Shown here: positions 32,832 through 42,558 of the stretch, in pieces
How positions within the stretch are numbered: position 1 is the stretch's first letter
Layout of the letters: every line of letters starts with the position of its first letter
Source of the DNA: an uncultured bacterium
GTDB taxonomy: Bacteria; Verrucomicrobiota; Kiritimatiellia; RFP12; UBA1067
Length of the DNA: 64,000 nucleotides
Assembly: GCA_902779075.1 (NCBI GenBank)
Contig: CACZAK010000022.1
Coordinates: forward strand, 1-64,000
Direction: 5' to 3'
Notes under the pieces: generated by a model
Database searches by the model: none
What the model was told of the DNA's origin: nothing
Seen by the model: the letters and a program-made list of their open reading frames with translations, nothing else
Program-made: the position numbers and the translations under genes

Positions 32832-33851
32832 ATGAAGGCGATGGTGATTCCCCGTCCGGGGGTAATGGAAATACGCGACGTGCCGACCCCGAAGCCGGGT
32901 CCGTACCAGGCGCTCGTGAAGACGGAGGTGATGGCGCTCTGTAACGCCACCGACCGCAAGCTCGTGGAAGGACACTTCCCGGGCATGGCGCAGTATCCGC
33001 TCGTGCTCGGACACGAAAACGCCGGTATCGTCGTTGAGGCGGGCGAAAAGGTGACGCAGTTCAAGCCTGGCGACAGGGTGATCGGCGGAATGGTGTTCGG
33101 TTTTGAGGGGACTGACCTCGCATCCGGCTGGGGCGGTTTCAGCGAATACGTGCTGGTGAACGACCACGACGCGATGGTGTGGGACGGCGTGGCTGACGCG
33201 GATCACGGGTGGTTCGAGTGCTACGAGATACAGCGCAAAGTGCCTGAGGGGGTGGAGCCCGAGGCGGCTGCGCTTCTCTGCACGTGGCGCGAGGTGTACG
33301 GCGGCATCGGCGACTTCGGCATCCAACCCGGCAACAAAATCCTCATCTACGGGGCGGGTCCGGTAGGCATGAGTTTCGTCAAGTTCACGAAACTCATGGG
33401 CGTCAAGTGGGTGGGGCTCGTTGACCCGCTCGCGAACAAGCGCGCCCTTGCCCTCAAGATGGGCGCGGATGCCGCGTTCGCGCCGGAGGAAGTGGACTTC
33501 CCCGCAGGTTCGTTCGACGTAATCGTCGACGCTGTCGGCAACGAGAAGATCGTGAACGCGGCCATCCCCATGATCAAGCTCGGCGGCACGATCGGCGTGT
33601 ACGGCGTGATCTCGCAGCCCACGCTCATGATCGAGAAGGGGAAGGGGCCGTACAACTTCAACCTCGTGATCCACCAGTGGCCCACGCGCTGGCGCGAGCG
33701 CATGGCGATGGAGCCGCTCTGCAAGTGGATCAAGGAAGGGCGTCTGAGCGCGGATGAGTTCGTGACGCACCGCTTCAAGCTTTCCGAGCTCGGTCAGGCG
33801 CTTGCCGCCGTAAAGGCCGGCGAAGCACTCAAGGTGATGATGAGGTTTTAA
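32832..33851 (+). CDS. Zinc-type medium-chain alcohol/polyol dehydrogenase
   Basis: 339 aa. Catalytic-zinc ligands C37, H61 and E62 (LCNATD, LGHENAG) and a Rossmann motif YGAGPVGMSFVKF are visible. The four-cysteine structural-zinc lobe is missing, which sets it apart from classic ADH and sorbitol dehydrogenases. Likely oxidises a polyol or sugar with NAD(P). GGAAAAAGAAG precedes the ATG. It sits between the FGGY kinase and DeoC genes. Confidence 0.87.
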   Translation: MKAMVIPRPGVMEIRDVPTPKPGPYQALVKTEVMALCNATDRKLVEGHFPGMAQYPLVLGHENAGIVVEAGEKVTQFKPGDRVIGGMVFGFEGTDLASGWGGFSEYVLVNDHDAMVWDGVADADHGWFECYEIQRKVPEGVEPEAAALLCTWREVYGGIGDFGIQPGNKILIYGAGPVGMSFVKFTKLMGVKWVGLVDPLANKRALALKMGADAAFAPEEVDFPAGSFDVIVDAVGNEKIVNAAIPMIKLGGTIGVYGVISQPTLMIEKGKGPYNFNLVIHQWPTRWRERMAMEPLCKWIKEGRLSADEFVTHRFKLSELGQALAAVKAGEALKVMMRF

Positions 33852-33870
33852 TTCGATAGGGAGAAAAGAA

Positions 33871-34563
33871 ATGATTGATGTTGATAAGTTGACGCCGCAG
33901 GAACTTGCGGGAATGATTGACCATACGTTCCTCAAGGCGTATGGTGGTCCTGAGCCGATTGAGAAACTCTGCTCCGAGGCGAGGGAGTATGGTTTCGCGA
34001 TGGTGGCCGTGAACGCAGCGGAGGCGGAACGCTGCGCCGAACTGCTCAAAGGTTCGAAGACGCGCGTCGGCGTGGCGATTAGCTTCCCGCTCGGACAGAT
34101 GACGTCGGCGGCAAAGGCATTTGAGATCAGGGACGCTATCGCGAAGGGCGCGGGCGAGGTTGACATGGTGCAGAACCTGCGCGCGCTGCAAAGCGGCAAC
34201 GACGCGCTGGTGCTGGCTGAGCTCGAAGACCTTGCGAAGACGTGCCGCGAACACGGCGTAATCTCCAAGGTGATCCTCGAGAACTGCTATCTTACAGATG
34301 AGCAGAAGGTGCGGGCATGCGAGCTCGCGGTGAAGGCGGGTGTCGATTTCGTGAAGACGTCAACGGGTTTTGGAACCGGCGGCGCGACGGTGGCGGACAT
34401 TGCCCTCATGCGCCGCACGGTGGGCCCGGACATGGGCGTGAAGGCGGCGGGCGGAATCCGTACGCTCGACGCCGCACTCGACATGATTCGCGCCGGCGCC
34501 ACGCGCATCGGTACCAGCGCCGGTGTATCCATCGTGGAAGAGCTAAAGGCACGAGAGAAATAG
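33871..34563 (+). CDS. deoC: Deoxyribose-phosphate aldolase (DeoC family)
   Basis: 230 aa class I aldolase with a TIM barrel. The Schiff-base lysine is K162 in DFVKTSTGFGTGGAT; the second lysine lies in VKAAGGIRT; the N-terminal MIDHTFLKAYG is also typical. Family length. GGAGAAAAG precedes the ATG. The kinase and dehydrogenase upstream raise the possibility that its substrate is a phosphorylated ketose other than deoxyribose 5-phosphate. The operon ends here, with decayed genes downstream. Confidence 0.92.
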   Translation: MIDVDKLTPQELAGMIDHTFLKAYGGPEPIEKLCSEAREYGFAMVAVNAAEAERCAELLKGSKTRVGVAISFPLGQMTSAAKAFEIRDAIAKGAGEVDMVQNLRALQSGNDALVLAELEDLAKTCREHGVISKVILENCYLTDEQKVRACELAVKAGVDFVKTSTGFGTGGATVADIALMRRTVGPDMGVKAAGGIRTLDAALDMIRAGATRIGTSAGVSIVEELKAREK

Positions 34564-34659
34564 GATTTAGTTGTAGGCGTCCCGCCGAGCCGTTACGGGT
34601 CGGTCTCTACCGGTTCACATGGGCGCGATCACCGAGAGCGCCTGACGCATACGAGATGG

Positions 34660-35185
34660 CGTGCGATTCGATGGAGGTCTCGAAGGACTGTTGCGGACCT
34701 CTCGTCACGAGAGGCGGGAACCAGCGTAAAATTGAGACCGGCGTCGTGGCCTGGACAGGCGGTGTGAAGTTCACGACCCAGTCCGAAGGCAATGAGTTCA
34801 ACGTCGTTGCCTGCGAGGAGACGAAAGGGGAACATACTGCGGAATGTTTGTCACGAACTACGACGTCGGCTGCCCGGAGGTGGCGTTGGAGGTCGTGGAA
34901 TGGGGTCGGCGCAGCTGGAACGTCGGGTCGAGCTTCGACGTCGAGAAAAACAACGGCTACGGGCTTGAGCACGTGTTCTGCAACCACTGGTGGTGCAGCA
35001 GGAACTTCTACCTGCTCATGCAGCTCGCGAACAACCTCTGGCAGATGTTCAACGCCTGTGTCGTCCCGAAGCTGGCCAAGGACTGCAGGAAAATGGCCCA
35101 GTTCGAGTGGGTGGAGTTCCTTTTCAGGGCCTTCCACGAAATCGGCATCACGTTCTTCGCCAAGCGCGCCGCCATCGCGAAATAA
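34660..35185 (+). pseudogene. Transposase C-terminal remnant, frameshifted
   Basis: Frame from 34844 encodes 113 aa with SSFDVEKNNGYGLEHVF and SRNFYLLMQLANNLWQMF, which resemble the C-terminal end of DDE transposases (IENxxFxxxKNxGYxLEH...NFYLLMQIA). The preceding frame contains GNEFNVVACEETKGEHT, a plausible upstream piece, and must shift by one base near 34835-34846 to join. No catalytic N-terminal part and no clear terminal inverted repeats are seen, so this is a decayed fragment; the left boundary is approximate. Confidence 0.6.
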
Positions 35186-35186
35186 C

Positions 35187-35240
35187 GAGTGAAAAATGTA
35201 AAGTGGAAAGTTGTAACAGGTGAAGTGAAAGGATGAGAAT
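35187..35240. repeat. Heptad-like repeat between two pseudogenes
   Basis: AGTGAAA-AATGTAA-AGTGGAA-AGTTGTA-type heptads, similar in period to the arrays at 26290, 27793 and 43229. Confidence 0.55.
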
Positions 35241-36262
35241 GATGAAGATTGCAAAGACTTACAGTTGTACGCTTGCTGTCACACTCTGCGCGGCGGCGTT
35301 GGCCGAAGGCGTGAAGCCGAATAGAAATGACGCTGGACGTCTGTGGATCGACGTCGGCGGCAAGGACGTGGAAGGGCGCGGCTGGAGTGACGCGGAACTG
35401 CCGTTCGACCGCATTCCGAAGCGCTTTGCAAAGGACTTGCCGCGCGTGTGGGAAAACGGTATTTAGTCAACCGGCGAGTTCTTCGATTTTGAGAGCGATA
35501 CGACGGCGGTCTCGGTGCGGACGGTGTTCGCGAAACATGGTTTTGGCGAGAACAGCTTCAACAGCTCCGCCTGCGTAGGAACCGACCTGTACGTGTTCGA
35601 CTCAGAGCGTGGGGGATTGGCACTGGGCCGCTGCGGTGGGCCATGGTGTCCGCTGGGGAAAGAACGTTGAATACCAGCTTGTGAGCAAGCTCCCGAAGCA
35701 AGTCCGGCGTTTTCGTCTCTACCTGCCGCTGCGGAATCGGCTCGTGTCTCTCAAGCTGGGCGTTGACGCCGCGTCCAAGACGAAGCTCATCCCGCCGCGA
35801 AAGGAGAGGCCCATCGTCTATTACGGCACGAGCATCATCCACGGCGCGTTCAACATACGTCCCAGGCTCGCGCTCACGTCGCGTCTTGAGCGCAAGCTGA
35901 AGAAGCCGATCGTGAACCTCGGTTTCTCCGGCGGGGCGCGTCGAGATCCCGCTGCGGCGACAATGCTGGCGGAGTAGGATGCGGCGATCTATGTATGCGA
36001 TCCGTACCATAACCTTTCGCCAGACCTGATTAGGCGCAACTTCGAGGCGTTCTTCGACGAGCTGTGCGCCAAGCGTCCTACGACGCCCGTGCTGCTTGTG
36101 GGTGCGCCGCCGGTGCTGAACGGATGGCTCTGGCCCGACGTTTCGCGCAACGACGAGGAGAAGACGCGGCTCTTTGCCGAGCTTTCAAAGAAGGTGGTCA
36201 TTTCCGAACTGATCAAATTTAACCGGCATGGTACGCCAAGAACTGTAGATTGCAATAGTTGA
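35233..36262 (+). pseudogene. Degenerate secreted SGNH/GDSL hydrolase gene
   Basis: The ATG at 35233 starts MRMMKIAKTYSCTLAVTLCA, a signal peptide, but a TAG at 35464 stops the frame; coding resemblance continues after it (STGEFFDFESDTTAVSVRTV). A frameshift near 35607 moves homology to another frame (VSKLPKQVRRFRLYLPL), with the catalytic-serine motif YYGTSIIHG and NLGFSGGAR typical of this carbohydrate-esterase-like SGNH family. A second TAG lies at 35975, after which DAAIYVCDPYHNLSPD continues to about 36200. At least three lesions make it a clear pseudogene. The final part diverges, so the 3' end is uncertain. Confidence 0.75.
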
Positions 36263-36343
36263 AGCTACTAAAACGTGGCATTTGGCCAAGGAGTGGCATT
36301 TACTTTTGCCGAAAAGCCATTTACATATAAAACAGGTTCGTTG

Positions 36344-36377
36344 ACCCCTTGACGGGGTGCGCTGATTATGATAAACT
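36344..36377 (+). promoter_or_regulatory. Promoter of gap with palindrome on the -35
   Basis: TTGACG (36349-36354), 17-base spacer, TAAACT (36372-36377) with TG one base upstream (extended -10). The -35 lies in the inverted repeat ACCCC-TTGAC-GGGGT (36344-36358). The transcript has a leader of about 50 bases and AAAGGAG before the ATG. Confidence 0.75.
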
Positions 36378-36433
36378 CTACGCCAATTTTCCGCGAGGGA
36401 AGGTCCCGAGCGGCGAGTCCAAAGGAGTAATAG

Positions 36434-37448
<1,015 letters not shown>

Positions 37449-37507
37449 GCATTTAGCGACCCTCAGGGGCGTGATTCCTAGCGCGTTCCAGACGGGAAGT
37501 ATTTCGG

Positions 37508-37547
37508 AAGGACATGGCGTGGCTACACGCTGTGTCCTTTCTCTTTT
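37508..37547 (+). terminator. Hairpin after gap
   Basis: AAGGACA...TGTCCTT with an inner GCGTG/CACGC stem, followed by TCTCTTTT. Best read as the gap terminator. The same bases hold a 14-codon frame (37514-37558, MAWLHAVSFLFSKR) whose TGA overlaps the next ATG, so a leader-peptide role is also possible. Confidence 0.75.
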
Positions 37548-37554
37548 CAAAACG

Positions 37555-38217
37555 ATGAGAAAACACTGGTTCTTCGACTTTGACGGCACGCTCTGCGACA
37601 CGGAGGCGGACATCAAGTCCGCCTGGCGCGCTGCGTTGCGCAACATCGGGCGCGACTGTCCGCACTTCGACCGCGTCTACCGCACCGGCCCCACGCTCGA
37701 CCAGGTCGTGTACATGCTCTTCGACGACGCCACGCCCGAATTGGTGAACGCCGTCAAGGCGCAGTTCCGCACCTGCTACGACGCGGGCGGCTTCCCCGCC
37801 ACGCATCCCTATCCGTGGGTGCCGGCGTGGCTTGCCGACCTGAAGCGCCAGAATTGCCGCATCTACGTGGCCACGAACAAGCGCTGGAACCCAACGCATA
37901 TCCTCATGGAGAAGCTCGGCTGGGACTCGCTGTTCGACGGTTACTATACCGTTGACATGTTCGTTGATCCGTCCGCGAAGGCCGCGACAAGCGCGGTCCT
38001 CCCGAAGAGGAATCTCACGAAGGCGGAGTTGCTCGCGGAGGTGATGCGCGAACGCGGGATCGCCCCTGCCGATGCCGTGATGGTGGGCGATACGAGGGGC
38101 GATGTCACATCCGGCGCAGCAGCCGGCATGTACACGATTGGCTGCACGTGGGGCTACGGCACGCGCGAAGAACTGGAGGGGGCTGATGAAATCTATGACA
38201 CCGAACGCTTCGCCTGA
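37555..38217 (+). CDS. HAD-superfamily hydrolase, phosphoglycolate phosphatase-like
   Basis: 220 aa. HAD motifs: FFDFDGTLCDTEAD (nucleophile Asp and general acid), VATNKRWNP (motif II with Thr), and VMVGDTRGDV (motif IV). Alpha-helical cap of the subclass I type. Substrate unknown; phosphoglycolate or similar small phosphates are usual. It starts within a few bases of the hairpin after gap and has no Shine-Dalgarno site, so its expression signal is unclear. The 3' end overlaps the DUF721 gene. Confidence 0.82.
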   Translation: MRKHWFFDFDGTLCDTEADIKSAWRAALRNIGRDCPHFDRVYRTGPTLDQVVYMLFDDATPELVNAVKAQFRTCYDAGGFPATHPYPWVPAWLADLKRQNCRIYVATNKRWNPTHILMEKLGWDSLFDGYYTVDMFVDPSAKAATSAVLPKRNLTKAELLAEVMRERGIAPADAVMVGDTRGDVTSGAAAGMYTIGCTWGYGTREELEGADEIYDTERFA

Positions 38218-38638
38218 TCCCATGCGCAACCATCCGGAGCTCCGCCGCCGCCTGCGCGACCGCGCGGCGCGCAAGCGCCTCGCCGACCGCGTTACGCCTG
38301 GCTTGCCCGTAGACGGCGACCCTGTCGAAACGCGCGTGCCCACGCCGACCGTCGGAACGCTGATGGACGGTATCCTAGGCGACCTGCTTGCCGAGAAGAG
38401 CGTATTCTTCGACAGCGTGTGTGCACAATGGGATACGCTTTTCCCCGACATTCCCGCGCGCCCCGGACGTTACCAGGACGGACACCTTTTCCTCTACGTG
38501 CGCACGGCAGGACAGTTATTCGCACTGCGTCCAAAACTGCCTAAGATCAAGAAGGCGCTTCTTCCACTTCGCGACGCCGATCCAAACGCGCCGAAGCGTT
38601 TCACCCTGCACCTTGAGATTCACTCAGGCGCGATTTGA
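38186..38638 (+). CDS. DUF721 (DciA-like) protein
   Basis: 150 aa. Basic, helical N-terminus (RNHPELRRRLRDRAARKR), then a compact domain with FDSVCAQWDTLFPDI and GRYQDGHLFLYVRTAGQLFAL, resembling DUF721/DciA, the helicase-loader fold widespread in bacteria lacking DnaC. GGAGG six bases before the ATG at 38186 decides this start, which overlaps the HAD gene by 32 bases; the ATG at 38222 is an alternative. Assignment rests on pattern and size, so moderate. Confidence 0.6.
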   Translation: MKSMTPNASPDPMRNHPELRRRLRDRAARKRLADRVTPGLPVDGDPVETRVPTPTVGTLMDGILGDLLAEKSVFFDSVCAQWDTLFPDIPARPGRYQDGHLFLYVRTAGQLFALRPKLPKIKKALLPLRDADPNAPKRFTLHLEIHSGAI

Positions 38639-38647
38639 CGTTGCGGC

Positions 38648-40588
38648 ATGACTTCCATGAACGACGACAGACTTTTCGCCGTAAAGATGCGCGCTGCGCG
38701 CGAAGGCGCGCATATCTCCGGCGCTGAACGCATCGTCAAAGCCCGCGACATCCCTGCGCTCGCCGCCGCGCTTGCCGAACGCGCGCTGCACCATGCGAAG
38801 GGCGTGCCAGACGAAATCCACGTGAAGGTCGAGGCAGCCGAGAACATCGAGCGTCTCGTGTCGCTTCCGGTTTCGACATACGTCACGCATACGCCGGCAG
38901 AAGGGCGCGCCGTGGCGGCGCGTCTACTTTCGAGCGCTGGCATCACGCGCATCGACGAAATCCTCGCGCGCTTTTCGGAAACATACGGAATGCGTGGCGC
39001 AATGCTGCTTGATGCGGACACGCTGGAGCGCCTTGAACCAGATCCAGAGCGCGGCGTGCGTGCCACGTATATGGACGCAGTTTTCAACGGGCAAGATGCC
39101 CGTTGTCCCAGTGGGGATGTGAGGAAAAAGAACCACTTTGCCGAGGCGGTGGTACTTGCCACGAAGGTGGCGAATGCGCCAGGCATCGTAGGCGAGATAT
39201 GCGTCTCGGATGATCCCGACTACGTGACTGGTTACGTGGCAACTAAGGAAATCGGTTACTGCCGCATCACGACCGTAAAGGAAATGGGCGATCCATGCGG
39301 CGGACGCATCTTTCTCTATCGGGGCCCTCGCGAGGGTGTGGCGGAGACCATTCGCTATCTCCAAAAGCAGTGCGTGCTCGTCGAGGGCGTGCCGAACGTT
39401 CCCGTAAAGGCCGCGGCAAGCGCGGCAGTTCCCGTGGCCGCGACAAGCGCGACCATCCCGTTTGAGGAGGTGCTGGGTGCCGAGTTGCGCGAAGTGGTCG
39501 AACAGGGACTTCTGCGAGTGTGCCGGGAGCGTCCGACGGAAATGCTTTCATTCGCCTCTAACGACTATCAGAACCTTGCGGGAGATCCGCGCCTCAAGGC
39601 GGCGGCGTGCGAGGCGATCCAACGCAGCGGCGCAGGTGCGGGTGCGTCGCGTCTAGTGACTGGCACATTGCCCGAACATGTGCGCCTTGAGCGGCATCTC
39701 GCCTCCTTTAAAGGCACGGAGGATGCAGTAGTGTGGGCGACGGGCTACATGGCGAACGTAGGGACCATCTCCGCGCTTGTGGGGAAGGGCGATGCTGTGT
39801 TCAGCGACGCGCTCAACCATGCGAGCATCATAGACGGGTGCCGTCTCTCGCGTGCGGACGTTTTCGTGTACCGTCACGCGGACATGGACGACCTGGCGCA
39901 CCAGCTTGATGCTGCGGGTCCGCGTCGGCGCAAGTTAGTGGTTAGCGATGCCGTGTTTTCGATGGATGGCGATTTGCTCGACCTGCCGGCGTTTCTTGCG
40001 ACGTGCCGTCGGGCAGGTGCCGTATCGATGATTGACGAGGCGCATGCAACGGGCGTAGTGGGCGTAACGGGACGTGGTCTCACGGAACACTACGGCTGCA
40101 AGCCGGACATCATACTCGGCACGCTTTCAAAGGCTCTTGGGAGCGAGGGTGGATTCGTCTGTGCGAGCAGCACCGTATGCGATTACCTGCGGAACCGGTC
40201 GCGGGCGTTTATCTTCTCTACGGCGCCAGATCCTGGAGCGATGGCGGCTGCCGACGCCGCGTTGTCCGTACTGGAGGCTGAACCGTGGCGCGCGCCTGAG
40301 CTGCGCGCGAAGGTGGCGCGTTTCGTAGCGGCGCTCAACGCGGCGGGTGTGGAATGTTCCACGCAGAGCGCAATTGTGCCTATCCTGATTGGCGACGAGC
40401 GCATGGCGTGCGAAGTCTCGGCGGCGCTGGAACGCGAGGGCGTACTTGTACCCGCAATACGCTATCCCACGGTGGCGCGCGGTGCAGCACGTCTGCGCGC
40501 AGCGGTGGATGCGGGGAAGAGCGATGCAGACCTCGAACGTGCTGCTGCGCTCATCGCCGTTCAGCGGAATCGCCTTCTGCGGGGATAA
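38648..40588 (+). CDS. BioW-BioF fusion: pimeloyl-CoA ligase / KAPA synthase
   Basis: 646 aa. Residues about 8-255 match 6-carboxyhexanoate-CoA ligase (BioW): VKMRAAREGAHISGAERI, MRGAMLLD and SDDPDYVTGYVATKEIGY. Residues about 270-646 match 8-amino-7-oxononanoate synthase (BioF): SFASNDYQNLAGDP, SGAGAGASRLVTG, DEAHATGVVG and the PLP-lysine motif GTLSKALGSEGG (K495). Together they would turn pimelate into KAPA for biotin synthesis in one polypeptide. A small hairpin repeat (39086-39104) is translated as NGQDAR in the BioW part. Starts at 38648 or at the second ATG, 38657; no clear Shine-Dalgarno. Other bio genes are not in the window. Confidence 0.92.
   Translation: MTSMNDDRLFAVKMRAAREGAHISGAERIVKARDIPALAAALAERALHHAKGVPDEIHVKVEAAENIERLVSLPVSTYVTHTPAEGRAVAARLLSSAGITRIDEILARFSETYGMRGAMLLDADTLERLEPDPERGVRATYMDAVFNGQDARCPSGDVRKKNHFAEAVVLATKVANAPGIVGEICVSDDPDYVTGYVATKEIGYCRITTVKEMGDPCGGRIFLYRGPREGVAETIRYLQKQCVLVEGVPNVPVKAAASAAVPVAATSATIPFEEVLGAELREVVEQGLLRVCRERPTEMLSFASNDYQNLAGDPRLKAAACEAIQRSGAGAGASRLVTGTLPEHVRLERHLASFKGTEDAVVWATGYMANVGTISALVGKGDAVFSDALNHASIIDGCRLSRADVFVYRHADMDDLAHQLDAAGPRRRKLVVSDAVFSMDGDLLDLPAFLATCRRAGAVSMIDEAHATGVVGVTGRGLTEHYGCKPDIILGTLSKALGSEGGFVCASSTVCDYLRNRSRAFIFSTAPDPGAMAAADAALSVLEAEPWRAPELRAKVARFVAALNAAGVECSTQSAIVPILIGDERMACEVSAALEREGVLVPAIRYPTVARGAARLRAAVDAGKSDADLERAAALIAVQRNRLLRG
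39086..39104. repeat. Short palindromic repeat inside bioWF
   Basis: AACGGGCA (39086-39093) and TGCCCGTT (39097-39104) around AGA, translated as NGQDAR. Replaces a variable loop of BioW between MDAV and HFAEAVVLATKV. Confidence 0.7.
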
Positions 40589-42558
40589 TAGCCGCGCTCG
40601 AAGTCGCCGCGTGCGCCCGACTGCGAGGGCGGCCGACGGCGCGAGGGGTCGCGGAAAGAGGGGGGCGGTGTGTCAGGCTTGAGGTCCGTCTTGAGGCGGA
40701 AGTCGGCGAGCGGCTTGTAACCGCGTTCGGCCATGAGCGCGTCCCATGCCTTCGGAAGCGTGATCTTGATTGTCGCGAAACCGCCGCCGGGAACGCAGAG
40801 CGTCTTGTTGCGCGAAGGGTCGCCCGTTACGATGAACGCGCTCTTGCCGGACGCCATCGCGGGAACGGTCTCCATCTCGGACTTGTCCGTCCAGGCAAGC
40901 CACGGCGGCGTCTTTGTCATGGAAGATCCTTCCCTATCGGCAATGCGGTCCTCGTGGCGGGAGAGCGGGTATCGTTCGGGATCGAACGCGCTGCCGGGGT
41001 TGCCCCAGTAGTTTGCGAATGCGCGTGCGCCGAGCGGTATGCGCGCCGTCTTCTCAATGGCCTTGCAGAGCGATTTTTTCGTCTGGTAGGTATTCGCCAG
41101 ATCGCGTGCGACGCCCTCCGTGACGAAGAACGCGCGGTAGGTGCAGGGCATGCCGCTCGCCACGGCCATCTGCGACTTCTCCACGGCGTCCCACGCCATC
41201 ATGTCCTTGATGCGCGCACCGTCGGACGTGGCCGGCACGAGGTTGTTGCCCCAGTTGATCGACGATGCGGCGGTGAGCGTGGAGTCGTCGATGGCGTAGC
41301 CACACTGCATCTGGTACGGTTTCCAGCCGATCTTCAGCGCGGCGGCCTCGTCCTCCACGAGACACCACGGCATCAAGTAGCCGAACGTACCCATGCGGTT
41401 CTCCTTTACGCGGTAGCCGCCAAGGTTGAGCATGGCGAGGTTGATGAAGCGTCCGAGGACGGCGTTCTTCGGCTCGCAGATTTCGCCCTGTCCGCAGTCG
41501 AAGCCCAACTGGCGGGCGACGGGCCCGTTCAGCCAGCAGTAGGGCGTCCAGGCGTGGGTCGAGGCGAGCGGACGGCGGAAGTCGCCATCCTTCATCGCCT
41601 CCACGAACGCGAGGAGCAGCGGCATGAACTCGGGCGGACATCCCGCCATCGAGCCGTTCACGGCCACGTGTCGGACTGTCACGCCGCGCTGCGCGGGCGG
41701 GATTGCGCCTAGCGAGTGGGTGGGCGGCAGGTCGGTGAAGCGCAGAAACTCGGAAACGGTTTGTTCCGTTGGCGGCACGATGGGCAGGCCGTCTGTCCAG
41801 CCGGAATCGAGGAAGATGCGCTGGATTTCGTCGAGCGTGCCGGAGATGAGACTGTCGGCAGCTGGCGTCCGACTGTCGGTTGCCGTCGGGCGGATGTCCT
41901 TGGTTCCCATGAGCCCTGCCTTGACCTGCGGCCACAGCACCTTGCGCGTGTTCGACAGCAGTTCCTCGCGCGTGTGGCTTGCGAACGCACCGGGGTATTC
42001 CGCGATGCGCAGCTCGGCGAGTCCGGCGGAGAGGGCGGTGCTCTTCGCCTGTTTCACGAACCCCGGCGCGGCGATCATTACGGACGGAATCCCCAGCACT
42101 TCGGCGGCGATGCAGGAGCCTGTCTCCTTCGGCGTGCAGAGTCCGCATCCGCCGTTGCCGGAGATGACGGCGTCGATCTTGAAATCCTTCAGCTTGCGCT
42201 GGAACTCTTCCTTCTCGCGGCGCACTACTCCCGGACGCGGGTATGGACCTGCCGAACCGATCTCGCTCAACAGATAGATTTTCGCCGTCGGGTATTCGGC
42301 GAGTATGAGCCGTTTCAGTTCGGGATGCGTGACGTTTGCCATGAAGCTCCCGCCTACGAGCGCGATTGTCTTGCCGTCCAGCGTCTTGAGGCGCGCTGCG
42401 GGTTTGATCGGCTCTACGGCGGATTCTGGCACGGGCGACAGCACCGTGTACGTCGCCTCGCTGCCTGACGCCGGCATCGGGCAGGTTCCGTCTTTGCATT
42501 CCGTCGCAAAAGTGCTTGCGGCGACTGCGACCATGGTAATTCCAAGAACAATTCTCAT
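40561..42558 (-). CDS. Exported UGSC-like two-domain protein, function unknown
   Basis: 665 aa. Signal peptide MRIVLGITMVAVAASTFA followed by a Cys-containing segment ECKDGTC. Residues about 60-210 resemble the UGSC family: KTIALVGGSFM, then VISGNGGCGLCTPKET where the Sec/Cys-G-x-C motif is CGLC (both are TGC Cys codons, no TGA), then LGIPSVMIAAPGF. Residues about 240-600 carry SGWTDGLPIVPPTEQTV, HVAVNGSMAGCPPEFMPLLL, a second domain often found beside UGSC proteins. The C-terminal tail is Arg/Pro-rich. Redox or metal chemistry is only suggested by the cysteines. Its start overlaps the HAD stop (ATGA); its 3' end overlaps bioWF by 28 bases. Confidence 0.65.
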   Translation of the reverse strand: MRIVLGITMVAVAASTFATECKDGTCPMPASGSEATYTVLSPVPESAVEPIKPAARLKTLDGKTIALVGGSFMANVTHPELKRLILAEYPTAKIYLLSEIGSAGPYPRPGVVRREKEEFQRKLKDFKIDAVISGNGGCGLCTPKETGSCIAAEVLGIPSVMIAAPGFVKQAKSTALSAGLAELRIAEYPGAFASHTREELLSNTRKVLWPQVKAGLMGTKDIRPTATDSRTPAADSLISGTLDEIQRIFLDSGWTDGLPIVPPTEQTVSEFLRFTDLPPTHSLGAIPPAQRGVTVRHVAVNGSMAGCPPEFMPLLLAFVEAMKDGDFRRPLASTHAWTPYCWLNGPVARQLGFDCGQGEICEPKNAVLGRFINLAMLNLGGYRVKENRMGTFGYLMPWCLVEDEAAALKIGWKPYQMQCGYAIDDSTLTAASSINWGNNLVPATSDGARIKDMMAWDAVEKSQMAVASGMPCTYRAFFVTEGVARDLANTYQTKKSLCKAIEKTARIPLGARAFANYWGNPGSAFDPERYPLSRHEDRIADREGSSMTKTPPWLAWTDKSEMETVPAMASGKSAFIVTGDPSRNKTLCVPGGGFATIKITLPKAWDALMAERGYKPLADFRLKTDLKPDTPPPSFRDPSRRRPPSQSGARGDFERGYYPRRRRFR

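Noticed and set aside
34607..35254. 215-codon minus-strand frame opposite the transposase remnant
   Set aside because: No motif; the plus strand carries transposase-like residues (VEKNNGYGLEH), so this is an antisense shadow.
37514..37558. 14-codon frame as an independent gene
   Set aside because: It lies inside a terminator-like hairpin and has no separate promoter; kept only as a possible leader in the findings.
42138..42170. Possible selenocysteine in the UGSC-like protein
   Set aside because: Both positions of the CGLC motif are TGC codons; there is no in-frame TGA.
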